The notes beneath the pieces are model-generated. The model had not been told where the DNA came from. It did no database searches and saw nothing but the letters and a program-made list of their open reading frames with translations. Below, piece by piece: positions 17,830 to 27,122 of a DNA stretch of 64,000 bases. The stretch spans positions 496,001-560,000 of the forward strand of contig NZ_FOLN01000001.1 of NCBI RefSeq assembly GCF_900112395.1, in the 5' to 3' direction. The stretch is from Algibacter lectus. Lineage in GTDB: Bacteria > Bacteroidota > Bacteroidia > Flavobacteriales > Flavobacteriaceae. Every line of letters begins with the position of its first letter. Position 1 is the stretch's first letter. Position numbers and translations under genes: made by a program.

Positions 17830-19935
17830 ATGGAAAACGATACAACAAATTTTAAACACGTAGATTATTTATGGGACGAAGCAAAAGCGTCTTCATTTGG
17901 CGATAATCAAGTAGATTTATTTTTATACCGTTCAAATATCTTAGGAGCCGATTTACGAATTACTAATTATGGTGGTGGTAACACAAGCTGCAGAACTATA
18001 GAAAAAGACCCACTTACTAATGAAGACGTTGAAGTAATGTGGATTAAAGGTTCTGGTGGCGACATAGGAACATTAAACAGAGCAGGTATAGCAGGTATTT
18101 ATACCAATAGGCTACGTGATTTAAAAAACGTTTATGGTGGTTTAGAAGATGAAGACCGCATGGTAGGTTTATTTAACCACTGTATTTATGATTTAGATAG
18201 TAAAGCGCCTTCAATTGATACCCCTTTGCATGGATTATTACCCTTCGCTCATATAGACCACTTACATCCAGATGCACTCATTGCAGTTGCAGCAGCGAAA
18301 GATAGTGAACAAGTCACCAAAGAGATTTGGGGAGATACTATGGGATGGGTGCCTTGGCAACGTCCAGGGTTCGATTTAGGTCTTCAAATAGAAAAATGCT
18401 TAGAAGACAATCCAGGAATAAGAGGTATTGTATTAGGTAGTCATGGTTTATTCACATGGGGAGACACTTCTTATGAATGTTACATGAACAGTTTAGAAGT
18501 TATTGAAATGGCTTCTGAATTTATTGAGAAAAAAATAAAAGAAAAAGGGAGTGTATTTGGTGGTCAAAAAATTGAAAGCTTACCAAAAGAAGAGCGTTTA
18601 GAAAAAGCGGCTCAAATTATGCCCCTTTTAAGAGGTTTATGCTCTTCTGAAAACAGAATGATTGGTCATTTCTCTGATACAGATGTGGTTATGGAATACA
18701 TAAATAGTAATGATTTAAAACGTCTGGCTCCAATGGGAACCTCTTGCCCTGACCATTTCTTGCGTACAAAAATTCAGCCGCTAGTATTAACATTAGATAA
18801 GAATGAAGATTTATCTGACTCTGATGCTATTTTAAAGAAATTAGAACCGGCTTTTGAAGCTTATAGACAAGAATATGCTGATTACTATAATACATGTAAA
18901 AAAGCAAACAGTCCTGCTATGCGTGATGCAAATCCAGTAATTATAATTTATCCAGGTGTTGGGATGTTTAGTTTTGCCAAAAACAAACAAACTACACGTG
19001 TAGCCAATGAGTTTTACATTAACGCCATTAACGTGATGCGCGGTGCAGAAGCCATTACCGCGTACACCTCTTTGCCTAGACAAGAAGCTTTTGACATTGA
19101 GTATTGGTTATTAGAAGAAGCCAAACTACAACGTATGCCTAAAGAGCAACCTTTATCTAGAAAAGTAGCTTTAGTTACAGGTGCTGGTGGTGGTATTGGT
19201 AAAGCTATTGCAGACAAACTAGCTGCTGAAGGAGCTAATGTAGTACTTACCGATATTAATGAAGATAGCCTAAAAGAGGCGCATGCAACATACAAACGTG
19301 ATATTTCTACTTATGCTATTTGCGATGTAACAAACACCGATTCTATTGCATCGGCTTACAAAAAAGCATGTATTGAATTCGGTGGTGTAGATATTGTTGT
19401 TCATAGTGCAGGTTTAGCGATTTCTAAAGCTTTAGAAGACACAACCGATAAGGATTGGAACATTCTACAAAACATATTAGTAAAAGGTCAATTTGATTTA
19501 GCGAAACAAGCTACTGCCATAATGCGAAAACAAGCACTTGGTGGTGATTACATTGCTATTGCAAGTAAAAACGGTTTAGTAGCAGGTCCAAATAATGTAG
19601 CCTATGGTACTGCAAAAGCAGCACAACAACACATGGTACGTTTATTAGCAGCAGAATTAGGAAAAGATAAAATTAGAGTAAACACAGTAAATCCTGACGG
19701 CGTTATTGTTGGCAGTAAAATATGGGAAGGTGCTTGGGCCCAAGGAAGAGCAAAAGCGAATGGCATTACAGTAGAAGAATTACCTGCTTTTTACGCTAAG
19801 AGAAACTTATTGAATGAAATTATTACACCAAATGATATTGCAAATGGCGTATTCTCGCTCGTTGGAATACTGGATAAATCTACAGGAAACATAATTAATG
19901 TTGATGGTGGAATGGCAAATGCTTTTGTACGATAA
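17830..19935 (+). CDS. Bifunctional L-rhamnulose-1-phosphate aldolase / short-chain dehydrogenase (RhaEW type)
   Basis: 701 aa. Residues 1 to about 400 are a class II (zinc) aldolase with the metal pair HLH at His144/His146 and a third His in GSHGLFTWGD. Residues about 430-701 are a short-chain dehydrogenase with TGAGGGIG (NAD site), the catalytic Ser region IAIASKNG, and YGTAK (Tyr/Lys). This fusion is the known RhaEW type: it splits L-rhamnulose-1-phosphate into dihydroxyacetone phosphate and L-lactaldehyde, and the dehydrogenase half handles lactaldehyde. First gene of the rhamnose operon, cytoplasmic. The isomerase and kinase genes that follow support the assignment. Confidence 0.92.
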   Translation: MENDTTNFKHVDYLWDEAKASSFGDNQVDLFLYRSNILGADLRITNYGGGNTSCRTIEKDPLTNEDVEVMWIKGSGGDIGTLNRAGIAGIYTNRLRDLKNVYGGLEDEDRMVGLFNHCIYDLDSKAPSIDTPLHGLLPFAHIDHLHPDALIAVAAAKDSEQVTKEIWGDTMGWVPWQRPGFDLGLQIEKCLEDNPGIRGIVLGSHGLFTWGDTSYECYMNSLEVIEMASEFIEKKIKEKGSVFGGQKIESLPKEERLEKAAQIMPLLRGLCSSENRMIGHFSDTDVVMEYINSNDLKRLAPMGTSCPDHFLRTKIQPLVLTLDKNEDLSDSDAILKKLEPAFEAYRQEYADYYNTCKKANSPAMRDANPVIIIYPGVGMFSFAKNKQTTRVANEFYINAINVMRGAEAITAYTSLPRQEAFDIEYWLLEEAKLQRMPKEQPLSRKVALVTGAGGGIGKAIADKLAAEGANVVLTDINEDSLKEAHATYKRDISTYAICDVTNTDSIASAYKKACIEFGGVDIVVHSAGLAISKALEDTTDKDWNILQNILVKGQFDLAKQATAIMRKQALGGDYIAIASKNGLVAGPNNVAYGTAKAAQQHMVRLLAAELGKDKIRVNTVNPDGVIVGSKIWEGAWAQGRAKANGITVEELPAFYAKRNLLNEIITPNDIANGVFSLVGILDKSTGNIINVDGGMANAFVR

Positions 19936-19963
19936 AAACAAGTTTAATTTAAGTTTAGTTAAG

Positions 19964-20010
19964 GAAAACTTCCATAGGTTCTATTTGAAGTTTATGGGAG
20001 TTTCTTTTAT
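19964..20010 (+). promoter_or_regulatory. Stem-loop between first and second rhamnose operon genes
   Basis: GAAAACTTCCATA (19964) can pair with TATGGGAGTTTC (from 19994) through one G-T wobble, followed by a T-rich tract. It resembles a weak terminator or an RNA-processing site inside the operon and might set different levels for the aldolase and the downstream genes. Confidence 0.45.
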
Positions 20011-20028
20011 TTTAAAGATGTAAAGATT

Positions 20029-21309
20029 ATGAAAATACAAAAAGAGCAAATCTCGGATTATAATAAAAATGGATTAGAAAGTCATAACGAAAACTTTGAT
20101 TTTTTAGCCAACAAATTAACAAAAGAAGGACATGATGTTACTAGCATTGTATCTAAATTAGCCGATTTTCAAGTGGCTATACCAAGTTGGGCTTTAGGTG
20201 CTGGAGGTACACGTTTTGGTCGTTTCTCTTTTTATGGAGAACCTTCTAGTTTAGAACAAAAAATAGAAGACGTTGGAGTTTTACACGCTTTAACACAAAC
20301 TGCAGGTGCGGTATCTCTTCATATTCCATGGGACGTTCCTTCAGATTATAATGCCATTAAAGAATTAGCTAATGGATTAGACATTAAGTTTGATGCTGTA
20401 AATTCAAACACCTTTCAAGATCAAAAAAACGCCAAGGAAAGTTATAAATATGGATCTTTAAGTAACACGAGCGAGGCGGTTCGTCAACAAGCCATTCAGC
20501 ATAATTTAGATGTTATCAATATTGGAAACAAATTAGGCTCCAAAGCTTTAACCGTTTGGTTGTCAGACGGATCGTGTTTTCCAGGACAAAATAATTTTCA
20601 AACGGCATTTCAAAATACACAAGATAGTTTAAAGGACATTTACAAAGGTGTGCCTGACGATTGGAAATTACTTATTGAATACAAACCTTACGAGCCCAAT
20701 TTTTACAGTACCGTTATTCAAGATTGGGGAGCTTCATTGATGTTAGCTAACGAATGTGGAGAAAAAGCATTCACTTTAGTCGATCTTGGTCATCACCTTC
20801 CAAATTCTAATATAGAACAAATTGTGTCTATTCTTCAACTAAAAGGAAAATTAGGCGGTTTTCATTTTAATGATAGCAAATACGGTGATGATGATTTAAC
20901 TGTTGGAAGTATTAAACCTTATGCCTTATTCTTAATTTTTAACGAGTTGGTTTACGGTATGGAAAATAACCCCCAAAATCCAGATTTAGCATGGATGATT
21001 GATGCTAGCCATAACGTTAAAGACCCTTTAGAAGATTTAATTCAATCCTTAGAAGCCATTCAAGAAGCTTACGCCAAAGCTTTACTTATTGATCAAAACG
21101 CACTAAAATCAGCTCAATCTAATAATGACGTAGTTAAATGTCAAGAAATTTTACAAGGTGCTTACCGTACCGATGTTAGACCATTATTAGAAAAAGCACG
21201 ATTAAATAGAGGCGGTGTTTTAAGCCCTATTAATGCTTACAGAGCATTAGATGTTCGCGGCGGACTTATAAAAGAAAGAGGAAAGAACTCAATAGCTACA
21301 GGCCTTTAA
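20029..21309 (+). CDS. rhaI: L-rhamnose isomerase (RhaI type)
   Basis: 426 aa, a TIM-barrel sugar isomerase of the Pseudomonas stutzeri L-rhamnose isomerase type rather than E. coli RhaA. The metal ligands are recognisable: Glu in LLIEYKPYEP, Asp in LVDLGHHLPN, His in GGFHFNDSKYG and Asp in WMIDASHN. It converts L-rhamnose to L-rhamnulose in the cytoplasm, the first step of the pathway. It sits after the aldolase/dehydrogenase gene and 11 bp before the kinase gene. Related enzymes accept several rare sugars; here the neighbours point to rhamnose. Confidence 0.92.
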   Translation: MKIQKEQISDYNKNGLESHNENFDFLANKLTKEGHDVTSIVSKLADFQVAIPSWALGAGGTRFGRFSFYGEPSSLEQKIEDVGVLHALTQTAGAVSLHIPWDVPSDYNAIKELANGLDIKFDAVNSNTFQDQKNAKESYKYGSLSNTSEAVRQQAIQHNLDVINIGNKLGSKALTVWLSDGSCFPGQNNFQTAFQNTQDSLKDIYKGVPDDWKLLIEYKPYEPNFYSTVIQDWGASLMLANECGEKAFTLVDLGHHLPNSNIEQIVSILQLKGKLGGFHFNDSKYGDDDLTVGSIKPYALFLIFNELVYGMENNPQNPDLAWMIDASHNVKDPLEDLIQSLEAIQEAYAKALLIDQNALKSAQSNNDVVKCQEILQGAYRTDVRPLLEKARLNRGGVLSPINAYRALDVRGGLIKERGKNSIATGL

Positions 21310-21320
21310 TTTAAAATAAA

Positions 21321-22694
21321 ATGAAAAATGTAACTGCTGTTTTTGATATAGGAAAAACTAATAAAAAGTTTTTCCTATTCGATAAAGATTTTAAAGAAGT
21401 ACACAAGGAATATATTTCATTTGATGAAATAGAAGATGAAGACGGCCATCCAACTGAGAATCTTATTGCACTGCAAAAATGGCTTAAAGACGTTTTTAAT
21501 CGTATTCTTAAAGCAGAACAATTCAAGGTTAAAGCGATTAACTTTTCTACTTATGGTGCAAGCTTTGTTCATATTGATGAAGAGGGCAACCCCGTAACTC
21601 CTTTATATAACTACACTAAAGCGCTCCCCGAGGACATTATTACCTCTTTTTTTGAGGAATATGGACCAAAAGAAGATTTCTTAAAACAAACTGGGTGTGC
21701 CGATTTAAGCATGCTCAATTCCGGTTTACAACTCTATTGGTTAAAGAAAACAAAACCCGAAGTATTTAATAAAATTAAGTATTCTTTGCACTTACCTCAA
21801 TATTTAAGTTATGTGTTCACTGGGCTGCCTTTAAGCGAATATACAAGTATAGGCTGCCATACTGCACTTTGGGATTATCAAGCAAAAGATTACCACCCAT
21901 GGGTATATAAGGAAGGTTTAAATAAAATTCTTCCTCCCATCGTTTCTACAGAAACGAGCATTAACATGAATTACAATGGTAACCGTATTAAAATAGGTGT
22001 AGGAATACACGATAGCTCTGCGGCTTTACTCCCCTATGTTAGAAGTATCAATAAAAAATTTGTACTTATTTCTACAGGCACTTGGAGCATAGCATTTAAC
22101 CCGTTTACAGATAATCCAATATCAGAGGATACTAACGATAGAGATGCCATTAATTACATGCGTATTAACGGTAAACCAGTTAAAGCCTCTCGATTATTTT
22201 TAGGTAACGAATATAAAATTCAGGTTGAAAAATTAAATAAACGCTACGGTGTTGATGAAGATTACCACAGAAATGTAAAATTTAATTATGATACATATTT
22301 AGAAATTGTAAAAGATTTTAAACATGCTTTTAAATGGGAAGGCTTAATAGATGAAGATATGCCTACTCAATCACAAATAGCATTTACAAAATATGAACAT
22401 GCCTACCACCAATTAATGACCGAGCTCGTTTTATTACAAATTAAATGTGTAAAAAAAGCCATTGGTAATGACGACATAACTAGGTTATATGTAGACGGCG
22501 GGTTTAGCGACAACGACCTTTATATAAAATTGCTATCACACTACTTTAGGGATAAAAAATTACGAACTACACAAGCGTCTCTAGGCTCTGCACTTGGAGC
22601 TGCCATATCTATTTCAGATACACGTTTAAACTCTAAATTCTTAAAAAAGAATTACGCTCTAAAAAAACACGTCCCGTTTATAATAAGTGATTAA
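21321..22694 (+). CDS. FGGY-family carbohydrate kinase, probable L-rhamnulokinase
   Basis: 457 aa. Two-domain FGGY kinase with the N-terminal phosphate motif VFDIGKTNKK, the STGTWSIAFNPF segment (conserved in rhamnulokinase/fuculokinase relatives) and the C-terminal ATP-site region YVDGGFSDNDLY followed by LGSALGAA. The position between the RhaI isomerase and an aldolase makes L-rhamnulose the likely substrate, ATP the donor and L-rhamnulose-1-phosphate the product. Distant from E. coli RhaB in sequence, so a different sugar cannot be excluded. Confidence 0.85.
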   Translation: MKNVTAVFDIGKTNKKFFLFDKDFKEVHKEYISFDEIEDEDGHPTENLIALQKWLKDVFNRILKAEQFKVKAINFSTYGASFVHIDEEGNPVTPLYNYTKALPEDIITSFFEEYGPKEDFLKQTGCADLSMLNSGLQLYWLKKTKPEVFNKIKYSLHLPQYLSYVFTGLPLSEYTSIGCHTALWDYQAKDYHPWVYKEGLNKILPPIVSTETSINMNYNGNRIKIGVGIHDSSAALLPYVRSINKKFVLISTGTWSIAFNPFTDNPISEDTNDRDAINYMRINGKPVKASRLFLGNEYKIQVEKLNKRYGVDEDYHRNVKFNYDTYLEIVKDFKHAFKWEGLIDEDMPTQSQIAFTKYEHAYHQLMTELVLLQIKCVKKAIGNDDITRLYVDGGFSDNDLYIKLLSHYFRDKKLRTTQASLGSALGAAISISDTRLNSKFLKKNYALKKHVPFIISD

Positions 22695-22721
22695 CTACTA
22701 ATTTTTATTAAAATACTAACA

Positions 22722-24011
22722 ATGTCTAAGAAAATAAATTTAGAACATCCAAGAGATCAAATTACTACTATTATTAGTAGAATATACAAAAGAGGCATGA
22801 CCACAACATCTGGTGGTAATATTTCAATTATTGATGATAACGGTAATATTTGGGTTACACCTTCGGCTATAGACAAAGGGTCTTTAAGAGCTTCAGATAT
22901 TATTTGTGTACAAAAAGATGGAACTGTTATTGGAAAACACAAACCTTCTTCTGAATTTCCATTCCATAAAGCTATTTATGAAGCACGTCCAGATATTAAA
23001 TCTGTAATTCACGCGCATCCACCTGCATTAGTATCATTTAGTATTGTACGACAAATACCAAACACAAATATTATTTCTCAAGCAAAACATATTTGTGGCC
23101 CTATTGGTTATGCAAAGTATAGGTTGCCTGGTAGTGAAGATTTAGGCGATGTTATTGCCGACGAGTTTAAAAAAGGGTACAAAGCCATTATCATGGAAAA
23201 TCATGGTACTGTTTTAGGGGGACGTGACTTAACGGACGCTTTTGAACGTTTTGAAGCTTTAGAGTTTTGTGCAAGTACCATTTTATATGGTTCTCAAATT
23301 GGAACTCCTAAATATTTGACAGATGAACAAATTGAAGAGTTTGAAGCACAAGCAACCGGTGTATTGCCTGAAATGGAGAGCGTTCATTATCCTTCAGACG
23401 AAGTTGAAAAACGTTTAGAAATTTGTAAAATTGTTCAACGCTCATGCCAACAAGGCTTAATGATAAGTTCTTACGGTACGGTATCTATGCGCTGGAACAA
23501 GAATGACTTTCTTATTACTCCAACAGGAAGTAACCGTTGGGATTTAAACATTCATGATATTGTCCAAATTAAAGACGGAAAACGAGAAGCTGGTAAAACA
23601 CCAAGTAGAGCGGCTTGGATTCATCAAGAAATTTACAATCGTAACCCTGATGTAAATTCTATAATTATGACGCAATCACCTTACTTAATGGCGTTCGGAG
23701 TCACTGGAGAATACTTAAATGTACGTACCATACCAGAAAGCTGGATCTTTTTACAAGACATTAATGTCGTAAAATATGGGGATCATTTTAGAAAAAACAA
23801 CAATTCTACCATAGTTGATAACTGCGCTACGGCTTTAATTATTGAAAATGATTCAGTCATTATTACAGGAGATAAATTACTTCAAACTTTTGATTATTTG
23901 GAAGTTGCTGAATTCAGTGCTAAATCTATTGTTTTAGGAAATTCTTTAGGACAAATGGTACCTATCAATGATGACCAAGTTGAAGATTTAAGAAAAAAGT
24001 TTTTATCCTAA
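22722..24011 (+). CDS. Tandem-domain class II aldolase family protein
   Basis: 429 aa made of two aldolase/adducin-type domains. The first (about residues 8-215) keeps the set: GGNIS, SEFPFH, the zinc pair HAH (in VIHAHPPALVSF) and ENHGTVLGG. The second (about 225-429) keeps the fold landmarks (YGTVSMRW, TPSRAAWIHQEIY) but has MTQSP where the HxH metal pair should be, so it looks catalytically dead. Since the operon already has an RhaE-type aldolase, this one may act on a related ketose phosphate such as fuculose-1-phosphate, or form part of a mixed complex. 27 bp after the kinase gene. Confidence 0.82.
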   Translation: MSKKINLEHPRDQITTIISRIYKRGMTTTSGGNISIIDDNGNIWVTPSAIDKGSLRASDIICVQKDGTVIGKHKPSSEFPFHKAIYEARPDIKSVIHAHPPALVSFSIVRQIPNTNIISQAKHICGPIGYAKYRLPGSEDLGDVIADEFKKGYKAIIMENHGTVLGGRDLTDAFERFEALEFCASTILYGSQIGTPKYLTDEQIEEFEAQATGVLPEMESVHYPSDEVEKRLEICKIVQRSCQQGLMISSYGTVSMRWNKNDFLITPTGSNRWDLNIHDIVQIKDGKREAGKTPSRAAWIHQEIYNRNPDVNSIIMTQSPYLMAFGVTGEYLNVRTIPESWIFLQDINVVKYGDHFRKNNNSTIVDNCATALIIENDSVIITGDKLLQTFDYLEVAEFSAKSIVLGNSLGQMVPINDDQVEDLRKKFLS

Positions 24012-24064
24012 CAGCACTAAAATTATAAATACTAATACATCGTATAAAAAAAACAACCAACTAA

Positions 24065-25480
24065 ATGAGCCAAGTAAGTATAGAACAAGATGCAATTGAA
24101 GATATTGCAGGAGGAGAATTTGAAAGAACCCCGGTACCGACATCCAAATTAAAAGGATGGAAAAGCTTTATAGGTATGTATGCCGGTGAACATGCAGCTG
24201 GAACAGAATTTATGATTGGTCCATTATTCCTAACAGCCGGTGTAAGTGCATTCGATTTAATTATAGGTTTGCTAATAGGAAATTTATTAGCAGTATTAAG
24301 TTGGCGTTTTTTAACAGCTGAAATAGCTGTTAAAAATAGGCTGACTTTATATTATCAATTAGAAAAAATTTGCGGAAAAAAATTGGTTACAGGCTATAAC
24401 TTAGCCAACGGTATTTTATTCTGCTTTTTAGCAGGTTCTATGATCACGGTTTCTGCTACTGCCGTAGGTATTCCTTTTAATATGCCTATGCCAAAATTGG
24501 ATGATACACTTCCAAATGGAATGACGTGGGTCATTATAGTAATTGTAATTGGAGCCGTAATTTCATTAATTGCGGCACGCGGTTATGACACCGTTACCAA
24601 AGCAGCAAATTGGATGTCTCCAATTATTGTGCTAGCTTTTATTGCTTGTGGAATTGTAGCTTTAAGTCAACTAGGTGTAGATAGCTTTTCTAAATTTTGG
24701 GATATTTGGGGTGAAGGTTCAGACCCCTTTCCTGGTCAAACAAAATTCACCTTTTGGCATGTTGTTATTTGGTCTTGGTTTGCTAATGGTGCCATGCATA
24801 TTGGTATGTCCGATCTATCAGTATTTAGGTTCGCAAAAGAAGCAAAAGCTGGATGGGCTACTGCCGCAGGAATGTACGTAGGGCACTATATGGCATGGAT
24901 TGCTGCTGCTCTACTTTATGCTGTATACATTCAGTCTCCAGAAGCATTATCATATTTAAATAACGGACAAGCGCCTCCTGTAGCCCCTGGCCCCATGGCA
25001 TATAACGCTATTGGTGTTTTAGGAATTATTGCCGTAGTATTAGCTGGTTGGACAACCGCTAACCCAACAATTTATAGAGCTGGTTTAGCCTTTCAAGCTA
25101 TTCTACCTAAATTATCAACTGCAAAAGTGACCATTTTAGCTGGTACATTAGCAACAATTGCCGGTCTGTTTCCTGCTTTCGCCATGAAGCTTTTAGGCTT
25201 TGTTGCGCTATACGGTTTTATTTTAGCACCTTTTGGAGCTATCATTGTATTCGAACATTTTTTTCATAAAAAAGCGGGTATTATAAAAAACTACGCTGAG
25301 GCGGCAAACCTATCTTTTAGCAAATCTGTATTTTGGGCTTGGGCTATTAGCTTTGGCTTATTCTACTTCATATCTATACAATTTGATGTCTTTCTATCAT
25401 TTGTTACACTGCCTGCTTGGTTATTATGCGGACTACTCTTCTTAATATTTAGTAAGTATTTTCAAAACAAAAAAAACTAA
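24065..25480 (+). CDS. NCS1/cytosine-purine permease-like transporter
   Basis: 471 aa, about 12 hydrophobic segments. The sequence resembles the purine-cytosine permease (NCS1) family in its N-terminal region (GMYAGEHAAGTEFMIGPLFLTAGVS) and TM8-9 region (AGWTTANPTIYRAGLAFQ). Members normally carry nucleobases or related compounds by cation symport. Its place inside the rhamnose operon, between the aldolase and the aldehyde dehydrogenase, suggests it carries rhamnose or a breakdown product; that is inference. No other inner-membrane sugar carrier gene is seen in the operon. Confidence 0.8.
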   Translation: MSQVSIEQDAIEDIAGGEFERTPVPTSKLKGWKSFIGMYAGEHAAGTEFMIGPLFLTAGVSAFDLIIGLLIGNLLAVLSWRFLTAEIAVKNRLTLYYQLEKICGKKLVTGYNLANGILFCFLAGSMITVSATAVGIPFNMPMPKLDDTLPNGMTWVIIVIVIGAVISLIAARGYDTVTKAANWMSPIIVLAFIACGIVALSQLGVDSFSKFWDIWGEGSDPFPGQTKFTFWHVVIWSWFANGAMHIGMSDLSVFRFAKEAKAGWATAAGMYVGHYMAWIAAALLYAVYIQSPEALSYLNNGQAPPVAPGPMAYNAIGVLGIIAVVLAGWTTANPTIYRAGLAFQAILPKLSTAKVTILAGTLATIAGLFPAFAMKLLGFVALYGFILAPFGAIIVFEHFFHKKAGIIKNYAEAANLSFSKSVFWAWAISFGLFYFISIQFDVFLSFVTLPAWLLCGLLFLIFSKYFQNKKN

Positions 25481-25513
25481 ACTTATTTATAATAACATTA
25501 AAATCAATATACT

Positions 25514-26953
25514 TTGAAAACATATAAACAATATATAAACGGTCAGTTTATAAACTCAACCTCTACAACTCAAATTAACGTCTTAAACCCATGTAATGAA
25601 GAAGTTATTAGCTCAATCCCAACAGGTTCTGCTGAAGACGCAAATTTAGCATTAGAAGCCGCTAAAGATGCACAACCAAAATGGGAAGCATTACCTGCTG
25701 TACAACGTGGTGCTTTTCTACATAAAATGGCAGATGTTATTAGAAAAAATAGAGTTTATTTGGCTGAAACATTATCTAAAGAACAAGCTAAAGTTATTGG
25801 TTTAGCCCAAGTAGAAATTGATGTTACCGCCGATTATTTTGATTATAACGCCGGTTGGGCAAGACGTATTGAAGGTGAGATTATTCAAAGTGACCGTGAA
25901 AAAGAACATATCTATTTACATAAAGTGCCCATTGGTGTAGCGGTAGGTATCTGCCCTTGGAATTTCCCGTTTTTTGTAATGGCACGTAAAGTAGCGGCAT
26001 CTTTAATTACTGGCAATACATGCGTAATTAAACCAAGTTCTGAAGCACCAAATACCATTATGGAATTTGCTGAATTGATTCAGAATATTGGTATGGCTCC
26101 AGGTGTATTAAACTTTGTTTGTGGATCTGGTAGACTTATTGGAAATGCATTATCTAAAAGTCCTATCACAGGTATTATTAGTTTAACAGGAAGCGTTTCC
26201 GCAGGACAACAAATAATAACTGCTGCGTCGGAAAACATAACTAAAGTATCATTAGAATTAGGAGGAAAAGCTCCGGCCATTGTATGCTCTGATGCTAATT
26301 TGGATTTAGCTGTAAATGCCATCGTATCATCCAAAGTAATTTTTAGTGGACAAGTTTGTAATTGCGCAGAACGTGTTTATGTACAAGATGATATTTATGA
26401 TGAATTTGTAGAAAAAATTACGAAAAAAATTAGTGAGGTGAAAATTGACGATGCCCTAACAGGAATCGATGCCGATATGAGTAGTTTAGTTTCTCAATCT
26501 CAAATCGACAAGATTTCTGAAATGGTAGAGTTCGCAAAAAAAGAAGGTGCAGAAGTATTAATTGGGGGAAAACGTGCCGAAAATTTTAATAAAGGTTATT
26601 TCTACGAACCAACACTTTTAACGAATGTTTCTCAACAAATGGAAATTATTCAAGAAGAAGTTTTTGGCCCTGTGTTACCTATCATGAAGTTTAATTCAAT
26701 AGACGAAGCTATATCCTTATCAAACGATTCTCAATTTGGGTTAACCTCTTCTGTATTTTCTGAGAATTTTAATAATATCATGAAAATTACCAACGAGCTC
26801 CAGTTTGGCGAAACCTATGTAAATCGCGAACACTTTGAAGCTATGCAAGGCTTCCACGCTGGTTGGAAAAAATCGGGTATTGGAGGCGCTGATGGCAAGC
26901 ATGGTATGGAAGAGTTTTTGCAAACCAAAGTAGTTTATGCTAAATATTTCTAA
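25514..26953 (+). CDS. Aldehyde dehydrogenase, probable lactaldehyde dehydrogenase
   Basis: 479 aa NAD(P)-dependent aldehyde dehydrogenase. It has the Asn of PWNFPFFV, KPSSEAPNT in the cofactor site, LTGSVSAGQQI, the general-base Glu in LELGGKAP and the catalytic Cys in FSGQVCNCAERV. In a rhamnose operon the expected reaction is L-lactaldehyde to L-lactate. Start codon is TTG; no ATG in frame lies near, and the following residues (KTYKQYINGQF) match a normal N-terminus. Last gene of the operon, ended by a strong terminator. Confidence 0.9.
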   Translation: MKTYKQYINGQFINSTSTTQINVLNPCNEEVISSIPTGSAEDANLALEAAKDAQPKWEALPAVQRGAFLHKMADVIRKNRVYLAETLSKEQAKVIGLAQVEIDVTADYFDYNAGWARRIEGEIIQSDREKEHIYLHKVPIGVAVGICPWNFPFFVMARKVAASLITGNTCVIKPSSEAPNTIMEFAELIQNIGMAPGVLNFVCGSGRLIGNALSKSPITGIISLTGSVSAGQQIITAASENITKVSLELGGKAPAIVCSDANLDLAVNAIVSSKVIFSGQVCNCAERVYVQDDIYDEFVEKITKKISEVKIDDALTGIDADMSSLVSQSQIDKISEMVEFAKKEGAEVLIGGKRAENFNKGYFYEPTLLTNVSQQMEIIQEEVFGPVLPIMKFNSIDEAISLSNDSQFGLTSSVFSENFNNIMKITNELQFGETYVNREHFEAMQGFHAGWKKSGIGGADGKHGMEEFLQTKVVYAKYF

Positions 26954-26973
26954 TATTAAATAGATTTTAAAAT

Positions 26974-27014
26974 AAAAAGGTAGTCTATTTAATTAAGTAG
27001 ATTACCTTTTTTTT
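26974..27014 (+). terminator. Intrinsic terminator of the rhamnose operon
   Basis: AAAAAGGTAGTCTA (26974-ish) pairs with TAGATTACCTTTTT across a short loop with one G-T wobble, followed by a run of T. It lies 20 bp after the aldehyde dehydrogenase stop. Confidence 0.85.
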
Positions 27015-27122
27015 AACAACAAGTTCTTTTAAAACAGTACTAAATTAAAAGATTTTAGTTCCTAAACTCTTATTATAAAAGTGTAGGTTTTCACTTTTTA
27101 ACTATTAGTTAATTTCTCATTT

